DNA of 37,459 nt from Frankiales bacterium (GTDB taxonomy: Bacteria; Actinomycetota; Actinomycetes; Mycobacteriales; SCTD01). The position numbers and the translations under genes were made by a program. The stretch is from the NCBI GenBank assembly GCA_025965615.1, contig JAOPWP010000186.1, forward strand, positions 1 through 37,459, given 5' to 3'. Positions within the stretch are counted from its first letter, which is position 1; every line of letters begins with the position of its first letter. The notes beneath the pieces are model-generated. The model was not told the DNA's origin. It saw only the letters and a program-made list of their open reading frames with translations, and did not search any database. Shown here in pieces: positions 1 through 9,056 of the stretch.

Positions 1-2
1 TG

Positions 3-458
3 AAGGTCAACCGGGTCGAGATCCGCGGCATCGAGCCGCCTCCGACCATCCGCGACGCGATGGAGCAGGCGATGCGGGCCGACCGTGGCAAGCGGGCGGC
101 GATCCTCACCGCCGAGGGCCAGCAGCAGTCCGTGGTCCTGTCGGCCCAGGGCCAGAAGCAGTCCATCGTGCTCAACGCCGAGGCGGACCGGACGGCGACG
201 ATCCTGCGTGCCGAGGCCGACAAGGAGTCGGCCCTGCTGCGGGCCGAGGGCGAGGCCAAGGCGATCGCGATGGTCGTCGAGGCGATCCGGGCGGCCGGGG
301 TCGACGAGACCGTGCTCGCCTACCAGCGCCAGATGCTGCTCCCGCGCATCGCCGAGGGCGGCGCCAACAAGGTGTGGTTCGTGCCCACCGACATCGCCGG
401 CGCCATCGGTGCGACCGCAGCGACCCTCGGACTGCGCCCCGAGGCGCCACCGCGCTGA
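3..458 (+). CDS. SPFH/band-7 family protein, C-terminal part (5' truncated by window edge)
   Basis: Open frame runs to the window edge (KVNRVEIRGIEPPPTIRDAMEQAMRADRGKRAAILTAEG...), with the Ala/Glu-rich coiled region typical of stomatin/prohibitin-like proteins. Confidence 0.85.
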   Translation, partial: KVNRVEIRGIEPPPTIRDAMEQAMRADRGKRAAILTAEGQQQSVVLSAQGQKQSIVLNAEADRTATILRAEADKESALLRAEGEAKAIAMVVEAIRAAGVDETVLAYQRQMLLPRIAEGGANKVWFVPTDIAGAIGATAATLGLRPEAPPR

Positions 459-494
459 GGTGCCGACCGCCGCGTTCGGGGAAGGGCGCAGGCG

Positions 495-2075
495 ATGCAG
501 ACCTTCCTGCCCTACCCCGACCTCCGGGCCAGCTGCGTGGTGCTCGACGACAAGCGTCTGGGCAAGCAGCGGGTCGAGACCTTCCAGATCCTGCGCGCCC
601 TCACCTGGCCCCGCTACGCCTGGAAGAACCACCCGGCTGTGCGCATGTGGCGCGGCTTCGTGCCGGGACTGGTCGCGTACGGCCTCGAGAACTGCCGCGA
701 GTGGACCCGCCGGGGCTACGCCGACACGGTGGCGCCGCAGCTGCTCGCGTGGTCCGGAGGAGTGGAGCCCGTCGCACCGGTGCTGCCCCCGTGGTTCGGG
801 CTCGAGCCGCTGCACCTGTCACACCGGTCGGCGCTGCTGCGCAAGGACCCGCAGTGGTACGGACCCCTGTTCGCGTCCCTGGGCGAGCCGGACCTGCCGG
901 ACGACCTGCCCTACCTGTGGCCCCCCGACCACTTCCCACGTTGGCCGGTGCGGGCGGGCCTGCGGGCACAGCCCGTCCCGGTCGCGGCCGAGCTGCTCGG
1001 CCTGTCCACGCTGCGCCCGTGGCAGGAGCGGGCCGCTGCCTCGGTCGCTGACGGGCGGGACACCCTGCTCGTCGCGCGCCCCGGTGCCGGAGGCTCGACC
1101 GCAGGCTTGCTGGCCGGCCTCGCGACGGACGGCCGGACCCTGTGGGTGAGCCCTGCCCCGGGAGTGCGGTCGCCCCCGGTGCCTGCAGCGCTGCTGGACC
1201 CCGACAGGGTGCGTCCGGCCGCGCGCGCTGCCGCTGAGCGGGTGCCCGGGGGCGACGCGACGGGACCGGCCGTGGCACCGATCGCCCGGCCGCCGGCGCC
1301 GGAGGACCTGCTGGCCATGCAGGCGGAGTCGGCACCGGCCGAGTTCGTGTTCCGGTCGCCGGACGACCTGGCGGCAGAGGACCTGCGGCCCGTCGGACCG
1401 GCGCAGCCCGGATGGGGACTGGTCGTCGTGGACCGGGCCGGTGAGCTTCCCGAAGAGCAGGAGGCCGCCGTACGGTCCGCGCGGGGGTCCGGCGGTCCGC
1501 CGCTCCTGGTCGTGGTCGACCGGGCCGACGAGGAACGGCGGGCGGCCCTCGTGCGGCGCTACGGCCTCGTCGACCCCTCCTGGGTCGGCGGCGGGTGGGA
1601 CCCCGGCAGCGAGCTCGGGGCCCGGGTCGTCTCGACCCAGCAGGCGGCGCGGTCGTCGGTCGAGGAGCTGGTCCGGTCCGGCGGCCCGGCGGTCGTCGTC
1701 GCGCCCTCGCGGGAGCGGGCGGAGCGCCTGGTCGCCGGGCTGGGCCGGGCAGGGCTGAGGGCTGCCCTGTGGGCTCCTCCGCCCCTGCGGGCGAACCGAG
1801 CCACCGCGGCCCTCGCCGCCTGGAGGGCACGCCGGCTCGACGCCCTCGTCGTCGGCGCCGGGGCGCTGCCGCCACTCGGCCGTGCCCGCGTGCCCCTGCT
1901 GGTGGCGGTCGACCCCGACTCGCTCGACGGCTGGCGGGACCTCGTGGAGCGGGTCTCCGCCGACCGCTCCGTCGTCGTCGCCGGGCCCGGTGCCAGCGGT
2001 CAGGTGCGGCAGTGGGCGGCGGGGAACCGGCTCCGCGAGACGTTGCTGGACGGCTTCGGCGAACCGGCCTCGTAG
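495..2075 (+). CDS. MSMEG_6728-like (pyrimidine dimer DNA glycosylase-like) N-terminal domain fused to a degenerate RecQ-like SF2 helicase region
   Basis: N-term MQTFLPYPDLRASCVVLDDKRLGKQRVETFQILRALTW...NHPAVRMWRGF. C-term LRPWQERAAASVADGRDTLLVARPGAGGST...LVVVDRAG...VVVAPSRERAERLVAGLGRAGLRAALW follows RecQ order with catalytic motifs lost. Confidence 0.75.
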   Translation: MQTFLPYPDLRASCVVLDDKRLGKQRVETFQILRALTWPRYAWKNHPAVRMWRGFVPGLVAYGLENCREWTRRGYADTVAPQLLAWSGGVEPVAPVLPPWFGLEPLHLSHRSALLRKDPQWYGPLFASLGEPDLPDDLPYLWPPDHFPRWPVRAGLRAQPVPVAAELLGLSTLRPWQERAAASVADGRDTLLVARPGAGGSTAGLLAGLATDGRTLWVSPAPGVRSPPVPAALLDPDRVRPAARAAAERVPGGDATGPAVAPIARPPAPEDLLAMQAESAPAEFVFRSPDDLAAEDLRPVGPAQPGWGLVVVDRAGELPEEQEAAVRSARGSGGPPLLVVVDRADEERRAALVRRYGLVDPSWVGGGWDPGSELGARVVSTQQAARSSVEELVRSGGPAVVVAPSRERAERLVAGLGRAGLRAALWAPPPLRANRATAALAAWRARRLDALVVGAGALPPLGRARVPLLVAVDPDSLDGWRDLVERVSADRSVVVAGPGASGQVRQWAAGNRLRETLLDGFGEPAS

Positions 2076-2253
2076 CCCCTGCCTTCCCAGACGGGACAGC
2101 AGGCCGAGCTCGCGGTGGCCTCCGTGTCACCTCGGCGGCGGCCGGGCCCTGCCTGCAGCTCCGCGGCCGCTGCTCCAGGGCGGCCCGCTCCTGCTCCGAA
2201 GAGCCACCTGCCTCGTCAGGCTGCCGGGCACGGGTACCTGGAAGACTGTGGCG

Positions 2254-3351
2254 ATGCCGAGCGCCAGCCCTCGCCCGTACGCGTCCTGGAACGCGGTCCT
2301 GCCGCCAGCAGCCTTGGTCGCTCTGGCCGGCGTGTGGGGGCGTGACCTGCCCACAGCCCTCGTCGCTGCGGTAGCCGTCGTGCTGGGCGGTGCGGTCCTG
2401 GCAGCGGTGCACCACGCCGAGGTGGTCTCCCACCGGGTGGGTGAGCCGTTCGGCAGCCTGGTGCTGGCGGTGGCGGTGACCGTCATCGAGGTGGCGCTGA
2501 TCGTGACGCTGATCGTCTCCGGAGGGCCGGAGACGGCCTCGCTCGCGCGCGACACCGTCTTCGCCGCGGTCATGATCACGTGCAACGGCATCCTCGGCCT
2601 GTCGCTGTTCGTCACGGCCCGACGCGAGCACGTCGCGGTGTTCAACGCCGAAGGCACGGGGGCGGCGCTCGCGACGGTCGCGACTCTGGCCACGCTGACG
2701 CTGGTCCTGCCGACCTTCACGACCAGCGAGCCAGGGCCCGAGTTCTCCCCGGCGCAGCTGGCGTTCGCTGCGGTGGCGTCGCTCGTCCTGTACGGCTCCT
2801 TCGTCGCGACGCAGACGGTCCGGCACCGGGACTTCTTCCTGCCCGTGCGCCAAGGCGAGGTGTCCGCCGAGGACGAGCACGCAGACCCGCCGACGGCCCG
2901 CGCGGCCGCGGGAAGCCTCGGCCTGCTGGTCGTGGCGCTCGTCGCCGTGGTCGGCCTGGCCAAGGTCTTGTCGCCGGCGATCGAGAGCGGCGTGGCGGCA
3001 GCGGGCTTCCCGGCGTCCTTCGTCGGCGTCGTCATCGCCCTTCTCGTGCTGCTGCCCGAGACGCTCGCGGCCGTGCGCGCGGCTCGGCGTGGGCTCGTCC
3101 AGACCAGCCTCAACCTGGCACTCGGATCTGCGATGGCCTCGATCGGTCTGACCATCCCCGTCATCGCCCTGGCTTCGGTCTGGCTCGAGGGGCCGCTGGT
3201 GCTCGGCCTGGAAGCCACGCAGATGGTCCTGCTGGCGCTCACGGTCGTCGTCGGCGTGCTCACCGTCGTGCCGGGACGGGCCACCCGGCTGCAGGGCGCC
3301 ACGCACCTCGTCCTGATGGCGGCCTTCATGTTCCTCGCAGTCAGCCCCTGA
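2254..3351 (+). CDS. Calcium/proton (cation) antiporter, ChaA-like
   Basis: HHAEVVSHRVGEPFGSLVLAVAVTVIEVALI and multiple TM helices; ATG at 2254 in the frame of the longer ORF. Confidence 0.88.
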   Translation: MPSASPRPYASWNAVLPPAALVALAGVWGRDLPTALVAAVAVVLGGAVLAAVHHAEVVSHRVGEPFGSLVLAVAVTVIEVALIVTLIVSGGPETASLARDTVFAAVMITCNGILGLSLFVTARREHVAVFNAEGTGAALATVATLATLTLVLPTFTTSEPGPEFSPAQLAFAAVASLVLYGSFVATQTVRHRDFFLPVRQGEVSAEDEHADPPTARAAAGSLGLLVVALVAVVGLAKVLSPAIESGVAAAGFPASFVGVVIALLVLLPETLAAVRAARRGLVQTSLNLALGSAMASIGLTIPVIALASVWLEGPLVLGLEATQMVLLALTVVVGVLTVVPGRATRLQGATHLVLMAAFMFLAVSP

Positions 3352-3407
3352 GGGCCGAGCTGAGGAGATGGCCTGCCCGGGACGGTGACCGGGGGAGGTG
3401 CCCGGAG

Positions 3408-3869
3408 TCAGTCCTCGATGATGTCGCGGCCCTGCTCACGCAGCAGCCGCAGCGAGCCGAGCATGCGCTCGAGCGTCTCGCGGTCGTGCCCCGGCCAGTC
3501 AGAGACCTGCCGCGTGATCCGCAGCGGGTGGCGGGACCGGTAGGACTGCGTGAGGTTGCCTGGGAACCGCTTGTCGGTGACGTTCGGGTCGTCCTCGAAC
3601 GGCCCCGTGGGCTCGACCTCGTAGACGAATCCGGTCTGGTCCTCCCCTCCCAGTGCGGCAGCGAGCTCAGCCCCCCAGGCCGCGGTGTCCAGGAGCGCGG
3701 TGAAGTAGATGTGGTTCATCACGCGGCCGTGCTGGAAGTTCGACACCCTGCCGGGCACCAGGTGGTCACCGACCTGCAGCCGGACCCGCGTGCCGTGGAA
3801 GAACGGACCGCTCACGTGGGCGCACGCGTCCAGGGTCACGGGGATGCGGCTGCCGTCGACGTCGCTCAT
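3408..3869 (-). CDS. arr: NAD(+)--rifampin ADP-ribosyltransferase (Arr family)
   Basis: GPFFHGTRVRLQVGDHLVPGRVSNF...VMNHIYFTALLD...VYEVEPTGPFEDDPNVTDKRFPGNLTQSYRSRHPLRI; RBS-like GGAGGAG upstream of the ATG. Confidence 0.92.
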   Translation of the reverse strand: MSDVDGSRIPVTLDACAHVSGPFFHGTRVRLQVGDHLVPGRVSNFQHGRVMNHIYFTALLDTAAWGAELAAALGGEDQTGFVYEVEPTGPFEDDPNVTDKRFPGNLTQSYRSRHPLRITRQVSDWPGHDRETLERMLGSLRLLREQGRDIIED

Positions 3870-3979
3870 CAGCCCTTGCTCCTCCGGGGTCCGCAGCACC
3901 CGCGCCGATGCGCCCCGCCAGGGCGCTGCACGAGGCAGTCTGCGACGCCCCCCCCGGAAGGTAGACGGGTGGCTCCCGG

Positions 3980-4900
3980 TCACCCGCCGCCGGCTGGCAG
4001 GAGCAGCCGCACCGCTGCGGGCCGCACGGTGACGGTGCACGGCAGCACCCCTGCCGGGTCGCCGTCCGCGAACACCCGGAACGGGCGGTCCGCCGAGAGC
4101 TCCACCTTCCGGGCCGGCCGCACGGAGACCGAGGCGTCGGACACGTGCGTACCCCGGAAGACCTTCGGCAGGGTGCGCAGGAAGTGGGTCCGGCTGCTCG
4201 TGGCGATGGCGACGACGTCGAGGACGCCGTCCTCGGTGCTCGCGTCCGGGGCCAGTCGCATGCCCCCGCCGTACCTCCCGGAGTTGCAGACCGCGACGGT
4301 CCACCCCTCGACGTCGAACGGCGAGCCGTCCACCCGGCAGGCGAACCGCGCGGGGCGCCAGCGCGCGACGGTGGCCAGGGCGCCGTACAGGTAGACGGCC
4401 TGGCCGAGGCGGAGGCGGCTGGTCAGGACCCGCTCCTGCACCTCGCTGTCGAAGCCGATGCCGGCGATGCCGAGGAAGGGCACGTCGCCGGTGGCCGAGC
4501 TGACCACTCCGAGGTCGAGCGCACGGGGGACGCCGCTGCCGAGCACGGCGCAGGCCGCGACCGGGTCCCGCGGGAGCCCCACGGCACGGCACAGGTCGTT
4601 GCCGCGGCCGCCTGGCAGGACCCCCATCAGACCGGGCTGCGCGACGTGGGGCGTGAGCAGGCTCAGGGCGCCGGCCACCCGTCCGGCGATGCCGTCGCCA
4701 CCCATGGCCACCGGGACGCGCTCGTCGTAGAGCGCCTGCTCGGTGAGCTCGTCGGCGTGGCGGAGCGAGGTGGTCAGCGTGGTCCGCAGGTCGTGCCCGG
4801 CCTCGCGCAGAGCCCGCTCCACCCCGGGCAGCGCCCGGGCCGACCGCCCGCCGCCCGCCGAGGGGTTCACGATGAGCTGGAGACGCCGTTGGACGATCAC
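3980..4900 (-). CDS. Diacylglycerol/lipid kinase family protein
   Basis: LIVNPSAGGGRS, AMGGDGIAGRVAGAL, LGVLPGGRGNDLCRAVGLP, IGFDSEV. Confidence 0.9.
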   Translation of the reverse strand: MIVQRRLQLIVNPSAGGGRSARALPGVERALREAGHDLRTTLTTSLRHADELTEQALYDERVPVAMGGDGIAGRVAGALSLLTPHVAQPGLMGVLPGGRGNDLCRAVGLPRDPVAACAVLGSGVPRALDLGVVSSATGDVPFLGIAGIGFDSEVQERVLTSRLRLGQAVYLYGALATVARWRPARFACRVDGSPFDVEGWTVAVCNSGRYGGGMRLAPDASTEDGVLDVVAIATSSRTHFLRTLPKVFRGTHVSDASVSVRPARKVELSADRPFRVFADGDPAGVLPCTVTVRPAAVRLLLPAGGG

Positions 4901-4927
4901 CGGCCCAGCGAAGCAGATCTCGAGCGC

Positions 4928-5545
4928 TCAGGCGCCGGTCGGGTGCGCCGGATCGGACAGCGGCGTGATGAACAGGTGCAGGAAGGGGACGCGCTCCAGC
5001 ACGGCCGTCCCGGCGCGGTGCACCGCCACGCTGTCCCGCGTGGACAGCCAGAGCCAGGAACCGCTCCCGAGGCGGTCCTCGTGCGCGAGCAGGGCCGCCC
5101 GGCGGGTCGGCCCGCAGGCGATCACGCCCCACTCCGACGACAGCGAGTCGTCTGCGCGCAGGGGGACGGTCAGGACCTTCGAGCGGTCGGTCACGGCGCG
5201 AGGGAGGTCGGGGCCGAGGACGACCACGACCGCGCCCCGGTCGACGAGCCGGCTGCCGTGCCCGACCGCCTCGGCCGCAGCCCGCCTGTGGGGGACGACC
5301 ATCAGCACCAGCGCCGTCCCGGGGAGCAGGAGCTGCGTCACCAGGCTCTCGATCCGCTGCCCGACCACCTCGCCGCCCACCGCCGGGTGGGCGTCGTCGG
5401 GGACGGCGGCCGCAGCCCGGCCGAAGACCGAGGAGACCGGGGCCGCCGAGCGGGAGAACGGCACCGGCGGCTTCAGCGCGGACAGGGCAGCCCGCATCCG
5501 CTCCCCGGCATCGCTGGGCAGCGGGATGTCCGTCCGTTCGACCAT
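4928..5545 (-). CDS. Conserved hypothetical, possible DICT-like sensory domain
   Basis: 205-aa ORF with good codon bias; C-terminal pattern (EWGVIACGPTRRAALLAHED...) resembles DICT/effector-like domains only weakly. Confidence 0.6.
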   Translation of the reverse strand: MVERTDIPLPSDAGERMRAALSALKPPVPFSRSAAPVSSVFGRAAAAVPDDAHPAVGGEVVGQRIESLVTQLLLPGTALVLMVVPHRRAAAEAVGHGSRLVDRGAVVVVLGPDLPRAVTDRSKVLTVPLRADDSLSSEWGVIACGPTRRAALLAHEDRLGSGSWLWLSTRDSVAVHRAGTAVLERVPFLHLFITPLSDPAHPTGA

Positions 5546-5598
5546 GCTGTCTCCTCGACGCGTCGATGCGTGTCCTGAAGATCGAGGAGGGGCCGGTC

Positions 5599-5991
5599 AT
5601 GTCACAGGGTCCGGGAGGCGTCCGACGCGACCTGGTCCCGCCGGGCTGGCCGGCGCAGGTCCTGCCCCCGCAGGCACCGGACTGGGAGCGCAGTGCGGTG
5701 GCCTGGCTGTTCGACCTGTGCCCACCGGACTACCGGGCGCACGAGGTGCTGCGCCGTCACCCGGTGGTCCTGGCCCGCTTCGCGGCAGGGCACGTGTCCT
5801 CGGCCGTCGAGGCGGCCCGGCAGGGGATCCGCACCAGCCGCGCCGACCTGTCCGGACTGGTCCCCCCCGACGTCGTCGAGGCGGTGATCGCGGCGTACGA
5901 CAGGGAGGGCCGCCGGCTCGTCGCGGCGGGCCGTGAGGTGGCGCTGGTCGACGCGGCGCTGCGCGGCGAGCGACACGTACCGCGGCTGTGA
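5599..5991 (+). CDS. Conserved hypothetical actinobacterial protein
   Basis: ORF with ATG at 5599 after GGAGGGG; WLFDLCPPDYRAHEVLRRHPVVLARFAAGHV. Confidence 0.7.
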   Translation: MSQGPGGVRRDLVPPGWPAQVLPPQAPDWERSAVAWLFDLCPPDYRAHEVLRRHPVVLARFAAGHVSSAVEAARQGIRTSRADLSGLVPPDVVEAVIAAYDREGRRLVAAGREVALVDAALRGERHVPRL

Positions 5992-6115
5992 CGCACCGTG
6001 TCCGGGACGTGTGAGCGTCCGGTCCGGATGAACCGGACGGGCGTCGGCTGCGGATGTCTGGGAAACTAGAGTCGGACGCACCTCAAGCGCACCGACACGA
6101 CTGGACGGAGGGCCC

Positions 6116-8077
6116 GTGAGCCTGCTCGACCTCGTGCAGGGGCCCGACGACCTCAAACAGTTGCGCGCCGAGCAGCTGCCCGTGCTGGCGGCCGAGCTGC
6201 GCGACGTGATGGTCGACACCGTCTCGCGGACCGGCGGGCACCTCGGGCCGAGCCTGGGCGTCGTCGAGTTGACGCTGGCGATCCACCGCGTCTTCGACTC
6301 ACCTCGCGACAAGGTGCTGTGGGACACCGGCCACCAGTCCTACGTCCACAAGCTCGTCACCGGCCGCCGGGACGACTTCGACACCCTGCGCAAGCAGGGC
6401 GGCCTGTCGGGCTACCCGAGCCGCAGCGAGTCCGAGCACGACCTGGTCGAGAACAGCCACGCCTCCACGGCGCTGTCCTACGCCGACGGACTGGCCAAGG
6501 CCTACCGGCTGCGTGGGGAGCGCCGGCACGTCGTGGCGGTCGTCGGCGACGGCGCGCTCACCGGCGGCATGTGCTGGGAGGCGCTGAACAACATCGCGGC
6601 GACCGACAACCCGGTGGTCATCGTCGTCAACGACAACGGCCGGTCCTACTCCCCGACGATCGGCGGACTGGCCGACCGCCTCGCGACGCTGCGCATGCTC
6701 CAGGGCTACGAGCGGGCGCTCGACACCGTCCGCACGACGCTGGCCCGGACGCCTGTGGTCGGGAGCCCGCTCTACACGGCCCTGCACGGGTTGAAGCGCG
6801 GGATCAAGGACCTCCTGCAGCCCCAGGTGCTCTTCGAGGACCTCGGCATCAAGTACGTCGGGCCGATCGACGGGCACGACATCGGCGCCATGGAGGGCGC
6901 TCTGCAGCGGGCCAAGGACTTCGGCGGGCCGGTGATCGTCCATGCCGTGACCGTCAAGGGGTTCGGCTACCAGCCGGCCGTCGACGACGAGGCCGACTGC
7001 CTGCACAGCGTCGCCCCGGTGACCGACCCGCTGACCGGCAAGCCGCTCAACGTCAGTGCACGCGGCTGGACGGGGGTGCTGGCCGAGGAGATGGTCGCCC
7101 TCGGGGCCGAACGGCCGGACCTCGTCGCGATCACCGCCGCGATGCTGCAGCCCGTGGGGCTCCGCGCGTTCTCCGAGGCCTACCCCGAGCGCACCTTCGA
7201 CGTCGGGATCGCCGAGCAGCACGCGGTGACGAGCGCCGCAGGGCTGGCCATGGGTGGCCTCCACCCGGTCGTCTGCCTCTACGCCACGTTCCTCAACCGC
7301 GCCTTCGACCAGGCCCTCATGGACGTCGCGCTCCACCGGCTCCCCGTGACGTTCGTGCTGGACCGGGCCGGGGTGACCGGCGACGACGGGGCCAGCCACA
7401 ACGGCATGTGGGACATGTCCCTGCTCCAGCTGGTGCCGGGCCTGCGGCTCGCTGCCCCACGAGACGCGGCGAGCCTGCGCGAGCAGCTGAGGGAGGCCGT
7501 GGCCGTCGACGGCCCGACGGCGGTCCGCTTCGCCAAGGGGGCCGTGGGTGAGGACATCCCCGCGCTCGAGCGGCTGGGGGTGGTCGACGTGCTGCGCCGG
7601 GCGCCGGGTGACTCCGTGCTGCTCGTCGCCGTCGGTGCGTTCGCCCGCCTCGGCCTCGAGGTGGCGGACCGCGCGGCGGCGCAGGGGATCGGCGTCACCG
7701 TGGTCGACCCCCGCTGGGTCAGTCCGGTGGCGCCCGAGCTCGTCGAGCTGGCCAAGGGCTACCGGCTCGTCATGACGGTCGAGGACAACGGCACGGTCGG
7801 GGGCGTGGCCTCGCTGGTGAGCCAGGCGCTGCGTGCCGCAGAGGTCGACGTCCCGGCACGCGACCTCGGCATCCCGCAGCGCTTCCTCGACCACGCGACC
7901 CGGGCGCAGACGCTGTCCGACATCGGCCTGACGGCCCAGGAGGTCGCGCGCCGTCTGGTCGAGACCGTGGCCCGGATCGACGGCGCCCTCGAGACCGCAG
8001 CGACGGCCGAGCCTGACCAGGGTGACCCGCAGCCCGACACGTCGCCCAGCGAGGACCACACCCGCCGGCAGCACTGA
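6116..8077 (+). CDS. dxs: 1-deoxy-D-xylulose-5-phosphate synthase
   Basis: Full-length [81 protein letters not shown] start. Confidence 0.98.
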   Translation: MSLLDLVQGPDDLKQLRAEQLPVLAAELRDVMVDTVSRTGGHLGPSLGVVELTLAIHRVFDSPRDKVLWDTGHQSYVHKLVTGRRDDFDTLRKQGGLSGYPSRSESEHDLVENSHASTALSYADGLAKAYRLRGERRHVVAVVGDGALTGGMCWEALNNIAATDNPVVIVVNDNGRSYSPTIGGLADRLATLRMLQGYERALDTVRTTLARTPVVGSPLYTALHGLKRGIKDLLQPQVLFEDLGIKYVGPIDGHDIGAMEGALQRAKDFGGPVIVHAVTVKGFGYQPAVDDEADCLHSVAPVTDPLTGKPLNVSARGWTGVLAEEMVALGAERPDLVAITAAMLQPVGLRAFSEAYPERTFDVGIAEQHAVTSAAGLAMGGLHPVVCLYATFLNRAFDQALMDVALHRLPVTFVLDRAGVTGDDGASHNGMWDMSLLQLVPGLRLAAPRDAASLREQLREAVAVDGPTAVRFAKGAVGEDIPALERLGVVDVLRRAPGDSVLLVAVGAFARLGLEVADRAAAQGIGVTVVDPRWVSPVAPELVELAKGYRLVMTVEDNGTVGGVASLVSQALRAAEVDVPARDLGIPQRFLDHATRAQTLSDIGLTAQEVARRLVETVARIDGALETAATAEPDQGDPQPDTSPSEDHTRRQH

Positions 8078-8090
8078 GCCGGTGGCTCAG
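8074..8090. terminator. Hairpin at the dxs / hypothetical convergent junction
   Basis: CTGAGCC-GGT-GGCTCAG, perfect 7-bp arms, containing the dxs TGA and the opposing gene's stop. Confidence 0.5.
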
Positions 8091-8932
8091 CGGTAGAGCA
8101 CGTCCTTGACCCATGAGGTGTCCGCGACGGCGTCCAGCAGGACGATCTCGGCGGGACGCCCGCCCTCCGCGACGACCGTGAGCTCGTCGGCGGTCATGAG
8201 CAGGGGCCGGTCGAACCCGCGGTCCTCGGCGGCGGTCGCCGCGGCGGCCGACGGCCCGAAGGCGGGGTCGATCAGGGCCAGCCGGGTCCAGCCCCTCGTG
8301 CGCATCGGCACGACGGCAGCGCCGAGCCCGCCGTACTCGGCGGCCAGGGCCGTGCGCAGGCTCCGGGCCCCGAGCAGGGTCACGGCGTCGCAGTCGCCGA
8401 ACGGGCGCAGCACGCCCCTGGGGTCGCGCAGGCAGCGCTCCACGGCAAGGGCCCCGAGCCGCTCGAGCCGCTCCTGCGCCTCGGTCCAGGCGAGGTCGTG
8501 GTCGATCCCGAGGGCGTCGACCACGGTCGCCGGCAGGAGGACGACCCGGTCCGGCTCGTCGGGGTCGAGCCCCACCGCACCGAGCCCGAGGTCCAGCGCA
8601 CCCCCGAGGACCCGCTCGCGCACCCAGTCCAGGCCGGGGTGCAGCGCGTGGTCGACGGGCAGCCCGACCGGTCGCAGCGACGACTCGACGCGGCTTCGAC
8701 CGGTGTCGGCGCACCACCGCCGGGTCAGCAGCCAGTCGGTCAGCCGGTAGCGGCCGGCGGCGGTCCGGGGGTCGTGCCCGGCCAGTGCCCGCCGGCACTC
8801 GGTCCATGAGACCCACACCTCCGGGGACCCGGTGAGCAGCACCCCCTCGTCGGCCGGGACGAGGTCGAGGTCGTGCAGCACGCACACGGCGAGGACGCCC
8901 TGGCGGAGCTCGGTGAGGGTGGGGGGGCGCAC
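8087..8932 (-). CDS. Conserved hypothetical protein
   Basis: GTG start; MRPPTLTELRQGVLAVCVLHDLDLVPADEGVLLTGSPEVWVSW...; preceded by TACCGT-N6-GTG. Confidence 0.75.
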   Translation of the reverse strand: MRPPTLTELRQGVLAVCVLHDLDLVPADEGVLLTGSPEVWVSWTECRRALAGHDPRTAAGRYRLTDWLLTRRWCADTGRSRVESSLRPVGLPVDHALHPGLDWVRERVLGGALDLGLGAVGLDPDEPDRVVLLPATVVDALGIDHDLAWTEAQERLERLGALAVERCLRDPRGVLRPFGDCDAVTLLGARSLRTALAAEYGGLGAAVVPMRTRGWTRLALIDPAFGPSAAAATAAEDRGFDRPLLMTADELTVVAEGGRPAEIVLLDAVADTSWVKDVLYR

Positions 8933-9056
8933 ACCGGCACGGTACCCAGCGGTCCTCCTTCTGGGACGGGGCCGAACAGGTGACGCCCGCGCGCAGATGA
9001 CCACGCCGGGAGGACCTCACAGCGGGCCCACACCGGGTCGTCTAGCGTCGCGAGAC

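Noticed and set aside
601-3306. 901-aa minus-strand ORF
   Set aside because: Low-complexity Arg/Pro/Ala-rich antisense shadow of the MSMEG_6728-fusion and ChaA genes; typical GC-rich artefact.
3870-3979. Rifamycin-associated element (RAE) upstream of arr
   Set aside because: No match to a GGGGCTTGCGGCAAGCCCC-like motif; only a short GC hairpin is present.
6299-8074. 591-aa minus-strand ORF opposite dxs
   Set aside because: Shadow ORF of a clearly identified DXS gene.
8079-8150. tRNA gene (GCCGGTGGCTCAGCGGTAGAGCA)
   Set aside because: Only the D-arm-like part is present; no recognisable anticodon stem, T-arm (GGTTCGA) or acceptor partner follows, and the region is the coding 3' end of the opposing gene.
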